From: Magnetococcales bacterium
Lineage (GTDB): Bacteria; Pseudomonadota; Magnetococcia; Magnetococcales; Magnetaquicoccaceae
Assembly (NCBI GenBank): GCA_015228895.1
Contig: JADGCR010000011.1
Location: 1-21,916, forward strand
Length of the DNA stretch: 21,916 nt
Reading direction: 5' to 3'
Positions 1-6,501 of this stretch are shown piece after piece. Numbering within the stretch: the first letter of the stretch is position 1; each line of letters starts with the position of its first letter. A program made the position numbers and the translations under genes. The notes below the pieces were generated by a model that searched no databases, was not told the DNA's origin, and worked only from the letters and a program-made list of their open reading frames with translations.

Positions 1-131
1 TGAAAGACGCGGAAGAATTTCTCATCCGGGAAGCCTTGTCGCGCACCAACGGCAATCAGTCCATTGCCGCATCGCTGTTGGGCATCTCCAGACGCGCCCT
101 GAATGGCAGACTGTCCCGTCAGACCGATTGA
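1..131 (+). CDS. C-terminal fragment of Fis/NtrC-type sigma-54-dependent regulator (5' end outside window)
   Basis: Only the last 42 residues are in the window (reading frame from base 3, stop TGA at 129-131). They contain a Fis-type helix-turn-helix: an EEFLIREAL helix, then NGNQSIAASLLGISRRAL and a final GRLSR, the usual ending of NtrC-family activators. In that family this domain follows a receiver or sensor domain and an AAA+ ATPase that activates sigma-54 RNA polymerase; those parts would lie upstream and cannot be seen. A sigma-54-type -24/-12 element lies 221 bases downstream, in front of the Mms6-like gene, so this protein is a natural candidate regulator of it. A stand-alone Fis-like protein is the main alternative. 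Confidence 0.8.
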   Translation, partial: KDAEEFLIREALSRTNGNQSIAASLLGISRRALNGRLSRQTD

Positions 132-526
132 ACCCCCGATACGCCTCCAACGGCCCGAACCCAAAAAACATGCACCATGCCTTCTCAGTTCGACATTTAC
201 GGTACATCGCATCAACAGGATGATATCTATCGATAAAATGCATTGTTTGTCCGTTGCGCGGCATTCCTGATACACCCTTTTCAGACTCCACGAAATCTTG
301 TCCGCAGAAATGATGCTTCAAAATCAATGCACAATGAGCGCGCCCGCGCGATGGTTCACTATTTGCTATAATTGCAATGAAATTTGCGTTATCCGTCGCG
401 ATCAACGGCCCAGGATTCAATCATTGGCTGCCATCACAAAGCTGGAAAACAGACACCGGGTCACGATCGACAAACAAACCAGTTCCCAACAATCATCAGA
501 CATTACCAGCGAAGGAGTACAGCAGC
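132..526. other. Intergenic region upstream of the Mms6-like gene
   Basis: This 395-base gap is more AT-rich than the flanking genes and holds no credible coding frame. Besides the promoter at 352-372 it contains a separated inverted repeat, TGCATTG (239-245) and CAATGCA (325-331), upstream of the promoter where activator sites would be expected for a sigma-54 promoter. No terminator for the regulator fragment is evident. The 5' leader of the Mms6-like mRNA would be about 150 nt. Confidence 0.5.
352..372 (+). promoter_or_regulatory. Overlapping sigma-54 (-24/-12) and extended -10 promoter elements
   Basis: TGG at 352-354 and TTGCT at 363-367 give a GG-N10-GC arrangement, the exact spacing of a sigma-54 -24/-12 promoter (consensus TGGCAC-N5-TTGC). 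The same bases hold TGCTATAAT (364-372), a perfect extended -10 box for the housekeeping sigma factor, with no convincing -35. Either or both could drive the Mms6-like gene. The spacing is seen in sequence; use by sigma-54 is inferred, helped by the upstream NtrC-type fragment. Confidence 0.5.
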
Positions 527-874
527 ATGCCAGCCAATTTCACCATCGACCTCTTGGCAGGGGAAAGCATGACGGTAGCCGGGCCAGGAACATTGGATTT
601 CACCATTCCGGAAATTGCCAGGAACACCACCTTGGCGGGCCAGGCCACCGTTGGCAACGGCTTGACCGTCACCGGAAAAGGTTTGACCAAAGGGCTTGCG
701 GTCAACACGACGACCGTGGCCGCCCAGGCAGGAACGGGCAAGGGATTGAGCCTGGGTCTTGGTTTGGGGCTTGGCGCCTGGGGACCTGCTCTGCTGGCCG
801 CAGCGGCAATCGGCGGCTATGTCTACTGGCGCAAAAAGCAGCATGCCCCACTCTGGCCCTTTGGCAGAATCTGA
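527..874 (+). CDS. mms6: Mms6/MamD-type LG-repeat magnetosome membrane protein
   Basis: This 115-residue protein starts at ATG 527 behind a strong AAGGAG site (512-517). An upstream in-frame ATG at 377 lies only 5 bases after the -10 box and has no ribosome site, so it was rejected. Residues about 71-87 read GKGLSLGLGLGLGAWGP, which matches the glycine-leucine repeat of Mms6, the magnetosome membrane protein that shapes magnetite crystals; MamD/Mms7 and Mms5 share this repeat. A hydrophobic segment (ALLAAAAIGGYVYW) follows. The N-terminal half is rich in T, G and V, with repeated TVTGKGLTKG-like stretches. Classical Mms6 ends in an acidic iron-binding tail; here the tail is short and basic (RKKQHAPLWPFGRI). 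The gene is monocistronic with its own terminator. Membership of the LG-repeat family is firm; whether it is the orthologue of Mms6, Mms5 or MamD is not. Confidence 0.82.
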   Translation: MPANFTIDLLAGESMTVAGPGTLDFTIPEIARNTTLAGQATVGNGLTVTGKGLTKGLAVNTTTVAAQAGTGKGLSLGLGLGLGAWGPALLAAAAIGGYVYWRKKQHAPLWPFGRI

Positions 875-900
875 CGTTTTTGTGGCGACCTGGAGAGATG

Positions 901-936
901 AGAGCCTTCCATATGGTTCATGATGGAAGGCTTTTC
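901..936 (+). terminator. Rho-independent terminator of the Mms6-like gene
   Basis: A perfect 10-bp inverted repeat, AGCCTTCCAT (903-912) and ATGGAAGGCT (923-932), with a 10-base loop is followed by TTT. It starts 27 bases after the stop codon of the Mms6-like gene, separating it from the response regulator downstream. Confidence 0.8.
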
Positions 937-1004
937 GCTGGGCGCTCCACTCTTCCCGCAATCCGGAATGCGTTGATGTCGCGGCTTCAAGAATGGCCGG
1001 AAGC

Positions 1005-1163
1005 ATGGGAACGAATCAAAACGGAAAGAATAATGGCGCTGTGCAGGCGGGGGTGGATCTTGCCCACTTCTTGATGATGCAGAGTGTGACGCAGGACACA
1101 GATCAAATCAGGAGCCTCATCAATGGGCCAGCTATCATCCAAACCAAGAATTTTGATCGTTGA
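1005..1163 (+). CDS. Possible small ORF overlapping the response regulator start
   Basis: An ATG at 1005 opens a 52-codon frame (MGTNQNGKNN...QTKNFDR) that ends 41 bases inside the response regulator gene. Its middle, with DLAHFLMMQSV and a following DQIRSLI, could form an amphipathic helix and its codon use resembles the neighbours. The ribosome site is weak (GGAA just before the ATG). It may be a coupled leader peptide or chance; no family was recognised. Confidence 0.25.
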   Translation: MGTNQNGKNNGAVQAGVDLAHFLMMQSVTQDTDQIRSLINGPAIIQTKNFDR

Positions 1164-1521
1164 CGATTCTCAATCAGGCATTGACATGTTGCGCGATCTC
1201 TTTTCGAGTTATGTGCGTCTGATCGCGATGAATGGCGAACAGGCTCTCAGGCTCGCGGCATCCGACAAGCCACCGGATTTGATCCTTCTGGACGTCATGA
1301 TGCCCGACATGGATGGCTTTGAGGTCTGCAAAAGGCTGAAGGCCAACCCCGCGACCCAAGAGATCCCGGTCATTTTTGTGACAGCCAAAGGTGAAGCGGC
1401 GGATGAAAGGCATGGTCTGTCATTGGGGGCCGTTGATTACATCGTCAAGCCATGCAATGTGGATGTCATACGGCAACGCGCAGAACATCATTTACGCCTG
1501 GGACAGGAGCAAAACCTCTAA
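1123..1521 (+). CDS. Single-domain CheY-like response regulator
   Basis: This 132-residue protein is one receiver domain with no output domain. Visible landmarks are the acidic pair D14/D15 (ILIVDDS), phosphoacceptor D57 (LILLDVMMPDMDGF), switch threonine T87 (FVTAK) and conserved lysine K109 (IVKP). The start ATG has an AGGAG site 8 bases upstream (1110-1114). Such proteins are phosphorylated by a histidine kinase or Hpt domain and act by protein contact, or pass phosphate on in a relay. It lies directly upstream of the kinase operon at 1925, whose first kinase ends in an Hpt domain, so it is a plausible relay partner; this partnership is inferred. A 403-base gap separates them, so they may have separate promoters. 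Confidence 0.92.
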   Translation: MGQLSSKPRILIVDDSQSGIDMLRDLFSSYVRLIAMNGEQALRLAASDKPPDLILLDVMMPDMDGFEVCKRLKANPATQEIPVIFVTAKGEAADERHGLSLGAVDYIVKPCNVDVIRQRAEHHLRLGQEQNL

Positions 1522-1924
1522 AAAACATTTATGAAAAATAAAACACATCACAGCGGACATCTCCCATGATAACCGGGGGAGGTCGATTGTCAACCCGTCA
1601 AAAGGGCCTTTCGCAGTCATCAATGAGCGACAGACCAAATCGAGCGACACCCCCCTGGAATGCCAAACCCCTACGGCCAACCCAAACATTAAAATTCACC
1701 GTTTTTCACAAAACTTCAGATGAGCCGTTCCAGTGATTGCCGGTGCTTTCGGAATGCGCATGACCTCCTCCGCAAACGCGACCAATGCCGTGTTGTGATG
1801 GTCGAGCGAAGCAAGAACCATTCTCAAGGCCGCCATTGTCATGATAGGATACGAATACCTGATGGACTGACCGCACCGCCATGGATCAAACATCGTCAGA
1901 ACAACGCCAGAGCAAGGATCGATC
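1522..1924. other. Intergenic region before the kinase operon
   Basis: No recognised gene lies here. A weak CTCCC/GGGAG inverted repeat (1561-1581) after the response regulator lacks a T-run, so it is not a convincing terminator. A minus-strand frame (1696-1842, 48 codons) has gene-like codon use but no ribosome site and no family. No clear -35/-10 pair was found for the kinase operon, though one must lie here if the operon is independent. Confidence 0.4.
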
Positions 1925-4738
1925 GTGACCCTTTATCTTGACAGAACCATTTCCAGGATGCTGAACTGGGCACCCATCCATCTCCTGTGGGTTTCCATCC
2001 TGATGTCAGAGGTGGGGACGGCCATGGTGGTGGTCGTGATGAGCCTGTCGCTTCATGGCGAGATTCGACGGGATTGCATCGTCACGGGCATCGTGACGGC
2101 TCTGGCCATTCCCCTTGTGGTGATATCCGTCATGCTGCGTCGGGTGCGCATGCTGCGCAGGCGCGCCCACGAATCGCAAACCACCAACACCACTCTGGAC
2201 CGGACAGCGGATGCCCTGTTCGTGCTGGACACAACGGATGGCCGTTTTCCCGATGCGGCGGATCAGGGGTATGTCGTGGGGGTGGCGCGGGACGTTGCGG
2301 ATCGCAAAGCCATGGAGGCGGAATTGCGCGCCAGCGAGGAACGTTTCCGCAGCGCCTTTGAAATCGCTCCGCACGGCATTGCCCTGGTCTCCCTCGAAGG
2401 CCGCTGGATACAGGTCAATCAGGCGTTGTGCGCCATGGTGGGCTACCAGGAAGCAGAGTTGCTGAAGATCGACTTCCAGACCATCACCCACCCGGACGAT
2501 CTGCAGAAAGATCTGGCCTGCGCGCGCCAGCTCGTGGCAGGAGAAATTTCCCATTACCACATGGAGAAACGGTATATCCACAAGAATGGCGGCCAGATAT
2601 GGATTCACCTCAGCGGCTCTCTGGTGCGCAGTCTCGAAGGGGTTCCGTTGTATTTCGTCGCCCAGATTCACAACATCACCGAACAGAAAAAGATCGCACG
2701 GCATTACCAGCAGGACAATTTGTGCAAGGCGCTGCTCCTCGATCTCAACAACATGCAGGATGTGTCGCTGGAAAAACTCTCCCAGGAGGCGGCATCGGGA
2801 GCCAGTCGGTTGACAGACAGTCCATTGGCCTTCTTTGCCACCGTGGAGTCTCAGGGTACGGTCATTCATGTGCGCGCCTGGTCTCCAGGGGTGATCAAAC
2901 AGTGCGCGATGCCCGACCCGTCCTGCCAGTTCCCCTGTGACGACGTTGCCCTGTTCGGACACAGCGTCAAGCGGAAAGAGCGCCTCGTGGTGAATGATTA
3001 CGAGCAGAGCGCGCTGCCCAAACACGGTCTGCCCGACGGTCATCCGGTCGTGCGACGCTTCTTGAGCGTGCCCTTGTTGCAGATGGGAGAGGTGGTCGCC
3101 CTGATGGGGGTCGCCAACAAGCGGGATGACTACGACGACCTGGATGCGGAACAACTGGAACGCTACCTGGGAGGGGCCTGGCGGATCATCCAGCATCACA
3201 TGGACATGCATGCCGTGCTGCTCGCCAAGGAGGCCGCGGAACGGGCCAATGCCTCCAAGAGTGAATTTCTGGCCAACATGAGCCACGAAATCCGCACCCC
3301 CATGAACGTGGTGTTGGGCATGTCGGAACTGTTGCTGGAGACCGATCTCAGTCCGGAACAACGTCGTTTTGCCAAGACCATGCATTTTTCCGGCAAGGCG
3401 CTGCTTGAGGTGATCAACGACGTGCTGGACTTCTCCCGGATCGAAGCGGGACGCATCTCCCTGTCCGAAATGATTTTCTCTCCCCGCCAGGTGGTCGAGG
3501 AGACCACGCACCTGATGCAGTTGGCCGCCGAGGAGAAGGGACTCATTCTGGATGAGGAGGTGGCATCCGACATACCGGAAGCCATTTTGGGCGATGATGG
3601 ACGGATACGGCAGGTTCTCATCAATCTGCTGGGCAATGCGATCAAGTTCACCCATCAGGGAAGAGTGGACATGCGCCTGACGCGCCATCCCGGAGAACCG
3701 GAAACCCTGCTGTTTCAGGTCACCGATACGGGCATTGGTATCGAGCAGGAGCAGATCGGCCCTATTTTCGAACAGTTCACCCAGGCCGATACGGGCATCA
3801 CGCGCCGCTATGGGGGAAGCGGCCTGGGTTTGGCCATCTCCCGGCGTCTGGTGGAGATGATGGGTGGCCGGATCTGGGCGGAAAGTCGCACGGGTCAAGG
3901 GAGCACCTTCAGTTTTACCTTGCCCGTGCGTGTTGCGGCGGTTCCGGCACCCGTCGCCATGCCCGTGGCGGCGCCCGTGGCGACCGACGCGGGGCGTCTG
4001 CGCATTCTGCTGGCGGAAGACCAGGAAATGAACCAGATGTTGTTCGAGGGCTACCTCAAAAAGACGGACCACCAACTGGTCATGGTCAATGACGGGCTGG
4101 AGGCGATCGCCCGCGTGCAGGAAGAAAGATTCGATGTCGTGATCATGGATATCCAGATGCCCCGCATGGACGGCTATACGGCGACCCGTCGGATACGCCA
4201 ATGGGAACGGGAAACGGGGCGGGATCGTTTGATGATCGTGGCCCTCTCCGCCCATGCCATGGGGGGGGAAATGGAACGCAGCCGGGAGGCCGGTTGTGAT
4301 CGGTATCTCTCCAAGCCGATCACCAGGAAGGCGTTGCTGGAGACGCTCCGGCAGATCGCCAGACAAACACCCGGCACCCTGGTTCTGGACGGAATCGATG
4401 TGCGGGAGGTGTTGGAGCGTCTGGATGGTGACCGGGATCTGCTGATCCTGCTGCTGGGCAACTTTGTCAAAAAACATGCCACCACCGGCGATCAACTGGC
4501 CACTCTTCTGGAAACCGGGGATATGGAGGGTTTCAGATCCCTGTTGCACGGCCTCAAGGGATTGGCCGGCAACCTTTCTGCCAACAAAATGGCCGCTCTG
4601 GCCGTGGAGATCGAAGGAATGGTTAAAAATCAAGACAGGGTTGGTTGCCGGAACGCCCTTGGCGTCCTGCGTCACGATCTGGAGGCGTTGATTCGCGGCA
4701 TTGGCAGATTGGACGCCTCATCCAGAGGCACATCATGA
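1925..4738 (+). CDS. Membrane-bound hybrid sensor histidine kinase (PAS-GAF-HisKA-HATPase-REC-Hpt)
   Basis: This 937-residue kinase uses a GTG start with AAGGA at 1914-1918. Order of parts: two membrane helices (about 14-41 and 53-71), a PAS remnant (about 92-135), a full PAS/PAC (about 139-260, ending HNITEQKK), a GAF-like domain (about 265-430), HisKA with phospho-His H454 ([11 protein letters not shown]), a HATPase domain (G boxes DTGIGI and [10 protein letters not shown]), a receiver with D742 ([15 protein letters not shown]), and a C-terminal Hpt domain with H875 (LHGLKG). It can therefore run a complete His-Asp-His relay and hand phosphate to an external receiver, for example the small regulator upstream. 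It is the first gene of the operon with the corrinoid protein, the methyltransferase homologue and a second kinase. The input signal is unknown. Confidence 0.93.
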   Translation: MTLYLDRTISRMLNWAPIHLLWVSILMSEVGTAMVVVVMSLSLHGEIRRDCIVTGIVTALAIPLVVISVMLRRVRMLRRRAHESQTTNTTLDRTADALFVLDTTDGRFPDAADQGYVVGVARDVADRKAMEAELRASEERFRSAFEIAPHGIALVSLEGRWIQVNQALCAMVGYQEAELLKIDFQTITHPDDLQKDLACARQLVAGEISHYHMEKRYIHKNGGQIWIHLSGSLVRSLEGVPLYFVAQIHNITEQKKIARHYQQDNLCKALLLDLNNMQDVSLEKLSQEAASGASRLTDSPLAFFATVESQGTVIHVRAWSPGVIKQCAMPDPSCQFPCDDVALFGHSVKRKERLVVNDYEQSALPKHGLPDGHPVVRRFLSVPLLQMGEVVALMGVANKRDDYDDLDAEQLERYLGGAWRIIQHHMDMHAVLLAKEAAERANASKSEFLANMSHEIRTPMNVVLGMSELLLETDLSPEQRRFAKTMHFSGKALLEVINDVLDFSRIEAGRISLSEMIFSPRQVVEETTHLMQLAAEEKGLILDEEVASDIPEAILGDDGRIRQVLINLLGNAIKFTHQGRVDMRLTRHPGEPETLLFQVTDTGIGIEQEQIGPIFEQFTQADTGITRRYGGSGLGLAISRRLVEMMGGRIWAESRTGQGSTFSFTLPVRVAAVPAPVAMPVAAPVATDAGRLRILLAEDQEMNQMLFEGYLKKTDHQLVMVNDGLEAIARVQEERFDVVIMDIQMPRMDGYTATRRIRQWERETGRDRLMIVALSAHAMGGEMERSREAGCDRYLSKPITRKALLETLRQIARQTPGTLVLDGIDVREVLERLDGDRDLLILLLGNFVKKHATTGDQLATLLETGDMEGFRSLLHGLKGLAGNLSANKMAALAVEIEGMVKNQDRVGCRNALGVLRHDLEALIRGIGRLDASSRGTS

Positions 4739-4804
4739 GCACCGGCGCAACCATCGTCGGCATCCAAAGCGCAACCATGACGGATCATGGGGGGTGAATT
4801 GACC

Positions 4805-5464
4805 ATGCCGGATGCCTTGCCGATTCAGCAGGACGCTCTTTGCGAAAGTTTTCGTCAGGCACTGGCATCCTTTGACCGATTGCGCGCCGAAGAGCTGTTT
4901 CAGCACGCCCTCACGTTGGGCACCCCCACGGAGATGGTGGAGCGGCTCATCGTCCCCGCCCTGGAGCAGATCGGTGGCGACTGGGAGTCGGGACAGATCG
5001 CCTTGTCCCAGGTCTACATGAGCGGTCGCCTGTGCGAAGATCTGGTGAACCAGATGTTTCCGGCAGAGGGCGCGCCGGTCGGGGAGGCGCGCACCAGAGG
5101 GGCCATTGTGGTGCTGCGCGATTATCACATGCTGGGAAAGCGGATCGTCTATTCCATGCTGCGGACCAGCGGCGTTCATTTGCTCGATTATGGCCGGTTG
5201 GACGTGGAGGAGGTGGTGGAGCGGGTGATCGCCGATCAGGTGAACATCCTGCTGATCTCCGTCCTCATGCTGCCTTCGGCCCTCAAGGTGCAGGAGGTCC
5301 GGGCCGGATTGGAGGCCCGTCAGGCGCGGGTGCGCATTCTGGTGGGTGGCGCGCCCTTTCTGCTGGATCCCCTCCTGTGGCGGGAGGTGGGAGCGGACGC
5401 CATGGGACGCAACGCCGTTGACGGCCTGCGCATCCTGCGCCAATGGCAGGAGAAAGGACGATGA
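4805..5464 (+). CDS. Corrinoid (cobalamin)-binding protein, methyltransferase-associated type
   Basis: This 219-residue protein has two parts: an N-terminal helical cap (about 1-95, B12-binding-2 type, as in MtaC/MetH) and a Rossmann-like cobalamin domain. The cobalamin signature is complete: DYHMLG (DxHxxG, whose His would ligate cobalt from below), SVL in LLISVLML, and GG in LVGGAPF. It should carry a corrinoid in the base-off/His-on form, as methyl carrier or sensor. The start at 4805 follows GGGGGTGA; an in-frame ATG at 4787 has no ribosome site. Its stop overlaps the next start (ATGA at 5461-5464), so it is translationally coupled to the methyltransferase homologue, its likely partner. 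MtaC-like methanol metabolism is not implied, since no MtaB-type gene is present. Confidence 0.9.
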   Translation: MPDALPIQQDALCESFRQALASFDRLRAEELFQHALTLGTPTEMVERLIVPALEQIGGDWESGQIALSQVYMSGRLCEDLVNQMFPAEGAPVGEARTRGAIVVLRDYHMLGKRIVYSMLRTSGVHLLDYGRLDVEEVVERVIADQVNILLISVLMLPSALKVQEVRAGLEARQARVRILVGGAPFLLDPLLWREVGADAMGRNAVDGLRILRQWQEKGR

Positions 5465-6501
5465 TGACCTCCATGCAGAGGGTGTTGACCGCCCTGTCCC
5501 ACCGGGAAGCGGATCGGATACCCTTCTTTCTGTTCACCACCATGCATGGCGCCAGGGAGCTGGGAGTCACCATCCAGGAGTACTTTTCCCGCGCCGAAAA
5601 TGTGATCGAAGGTCAGCTGCGCCTGCTGCGCAAATACGGCGGCGATTGCCTCTACCCCTTCTTTTATGCCTCTTTGGAGGTGGAGGCCTTTGGCGGTTCC
5701 ACCCTGTTTGTCGAGGATGGTCCCCCCAACGCGGGTCCGCCCATCATCCGCAAGCTGGCCGATATCGACGCTCTGGAACCGCCCGACGTGATGACCAGCC
5801 CCTGCCTGCGGCGCGTATTGGAGACCACCCACGCACTGAAACAACAGGTGGGGGACACGGTACCCATCATTGGCGTCGCCATCTCCCCTTTTTCACTGCC
5901 CGCCATGCAGATGGGTTTCGATGCCTACATCGAGTTGATTTATGAACATCCGGAGCGGTTCGCCCGTTTGATGGCGGTCAACGAGGCTTTTTGCGTGGCG
6001 TGGTCCAACGCCCAGCTGGCGGCGGGAGCGACGGCCATCTGTTATTTCGATCCGGTCTCATCCACCACCATGCTGCCCCGTGAGCTCTATTTGCGGACCG
6101 GCCACCAGACCGCCTGCCGGACCCTGGCGCGCATTCAAGGCCCCACGGCCACCCATATGGCTTCCGGGCGTTGTCTGGCCATACTGGAGGAGATCATCGC
6201 CACCCGCACGGCGGTGGTGGGCGTGAGCGCGCTGGAGGAACTCTCCCGACTGAAGGCCGTGACCGCGGGCCGGGTCTCTCTGGTGGGCAACCTGAACGGC
6301 GTCACCATGCGACGCTGGAGTGGCGAGGAGACGGAACGGATCGTCAAGGAGGCCATTCGCCAGGCCGGGAAAGGCGGTGGTTTCATTTTGGCCGACAATC
6401 ATGGTGAAATCGCTTTCCAGGTGCCTGACGAAGTGCTGTTGGCCATCGGCGCAGCCGTCAGGCGTTGGGGTCGCTATCCATTGGACTGGCTTCATGAATA
6501 A
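5461..6501 (+). CDS. UroD/MtaA-family methyltransferase homologue with altered zinc site
   Basis: This 346-residue protein belongs to the uroporphyrinogen decarboxylase/MtaA superfamily: it opens with QRVLTALSHREADRIPFF and keeps the barrel layout. Known MtaA/MtbA enzymes move methyl groups between corrinoid proteins and a thiol, using a zinc bound by HxC...C. Here the first motif reads THMASGRC (H232, A234 in place of Cys, a Cys at 238), and the usual last Cys position reads ADNHGE (H314). The zinc site is therefore non-canonical. The start at 5461 overlaps the stop of the corrinoid protein and has AGGAG at 5448-5452; ATG 5443 is an alternative. The 3' end overlaps the next kinase gene by 8 bases. 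With no substrate-specific methyltransferase nearby, a sensory or modified catalytic role is inferred. Haem UroD is less likely from the context. Confidence 0.85.
   Translation: MMTSMQRVLTALSHREADRIPFFLFTTMHGARELGVTIQEYFSRAENVIEGQLRLLRKYGGDCLYPFFYASLEVEAFGGSTLFVEDGPPNAGPPIIRKLADIDALEPPDVMTSPCLRRVLETTHALKQQVGDTVPIIGVAISPFSLPAMQMGFDAYIELIYEHPERFARLMAVNEAFCVAWSNAQLAAGATAICYFDPVSSTTMLPRELYLRTGHQTACRTLARIQGPTATHMASGRCLAILEEIIATRTAVVGVSALEELSRLKAVTAGRVSLVGNLNGVTMRRWSGEETERIVKEAIRQAGKGGGFILADNHGEIAFQVPDEVLLAIGAAVRRWGRYPLDWLHE

Noticed and set aside
377..526. Longer start for the Mms6-like gene at ATG 377
   Set aside because: It lies 5 bases after the -10 box without a ribosome site, while ATG 527 has AAGGAG at good spacing and gives the typical small-protein length.
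1561..1581. CTCCC/GGGAG hairpin as terminator after the response regulator
   Set aside because: Only 5 bp and no T-run follows.
1696..1842. 48-codon minus-strand frame (MTMAALRMVLASLDHHN...)
   Set aside because: Codon use looks gene-like, but there is no ribosome site, no family and no neighbour support; left as a remark only.
2006..4675. 889-codon minus-strand open frame
   Set aside because: It is antisense to the membrane kinase and is rich in His/Gln/Gly, as shadows of GC-rich kinase genes are.
6320..6493. In-frame upstream extension of the second kinase
   Set aside because: It is antisense to nothing but lies in another frame of the methyltransferase gene; the family-like start is ATG 6494 and the extension has shadow-like Arg/Cys/Trp-rich composition.
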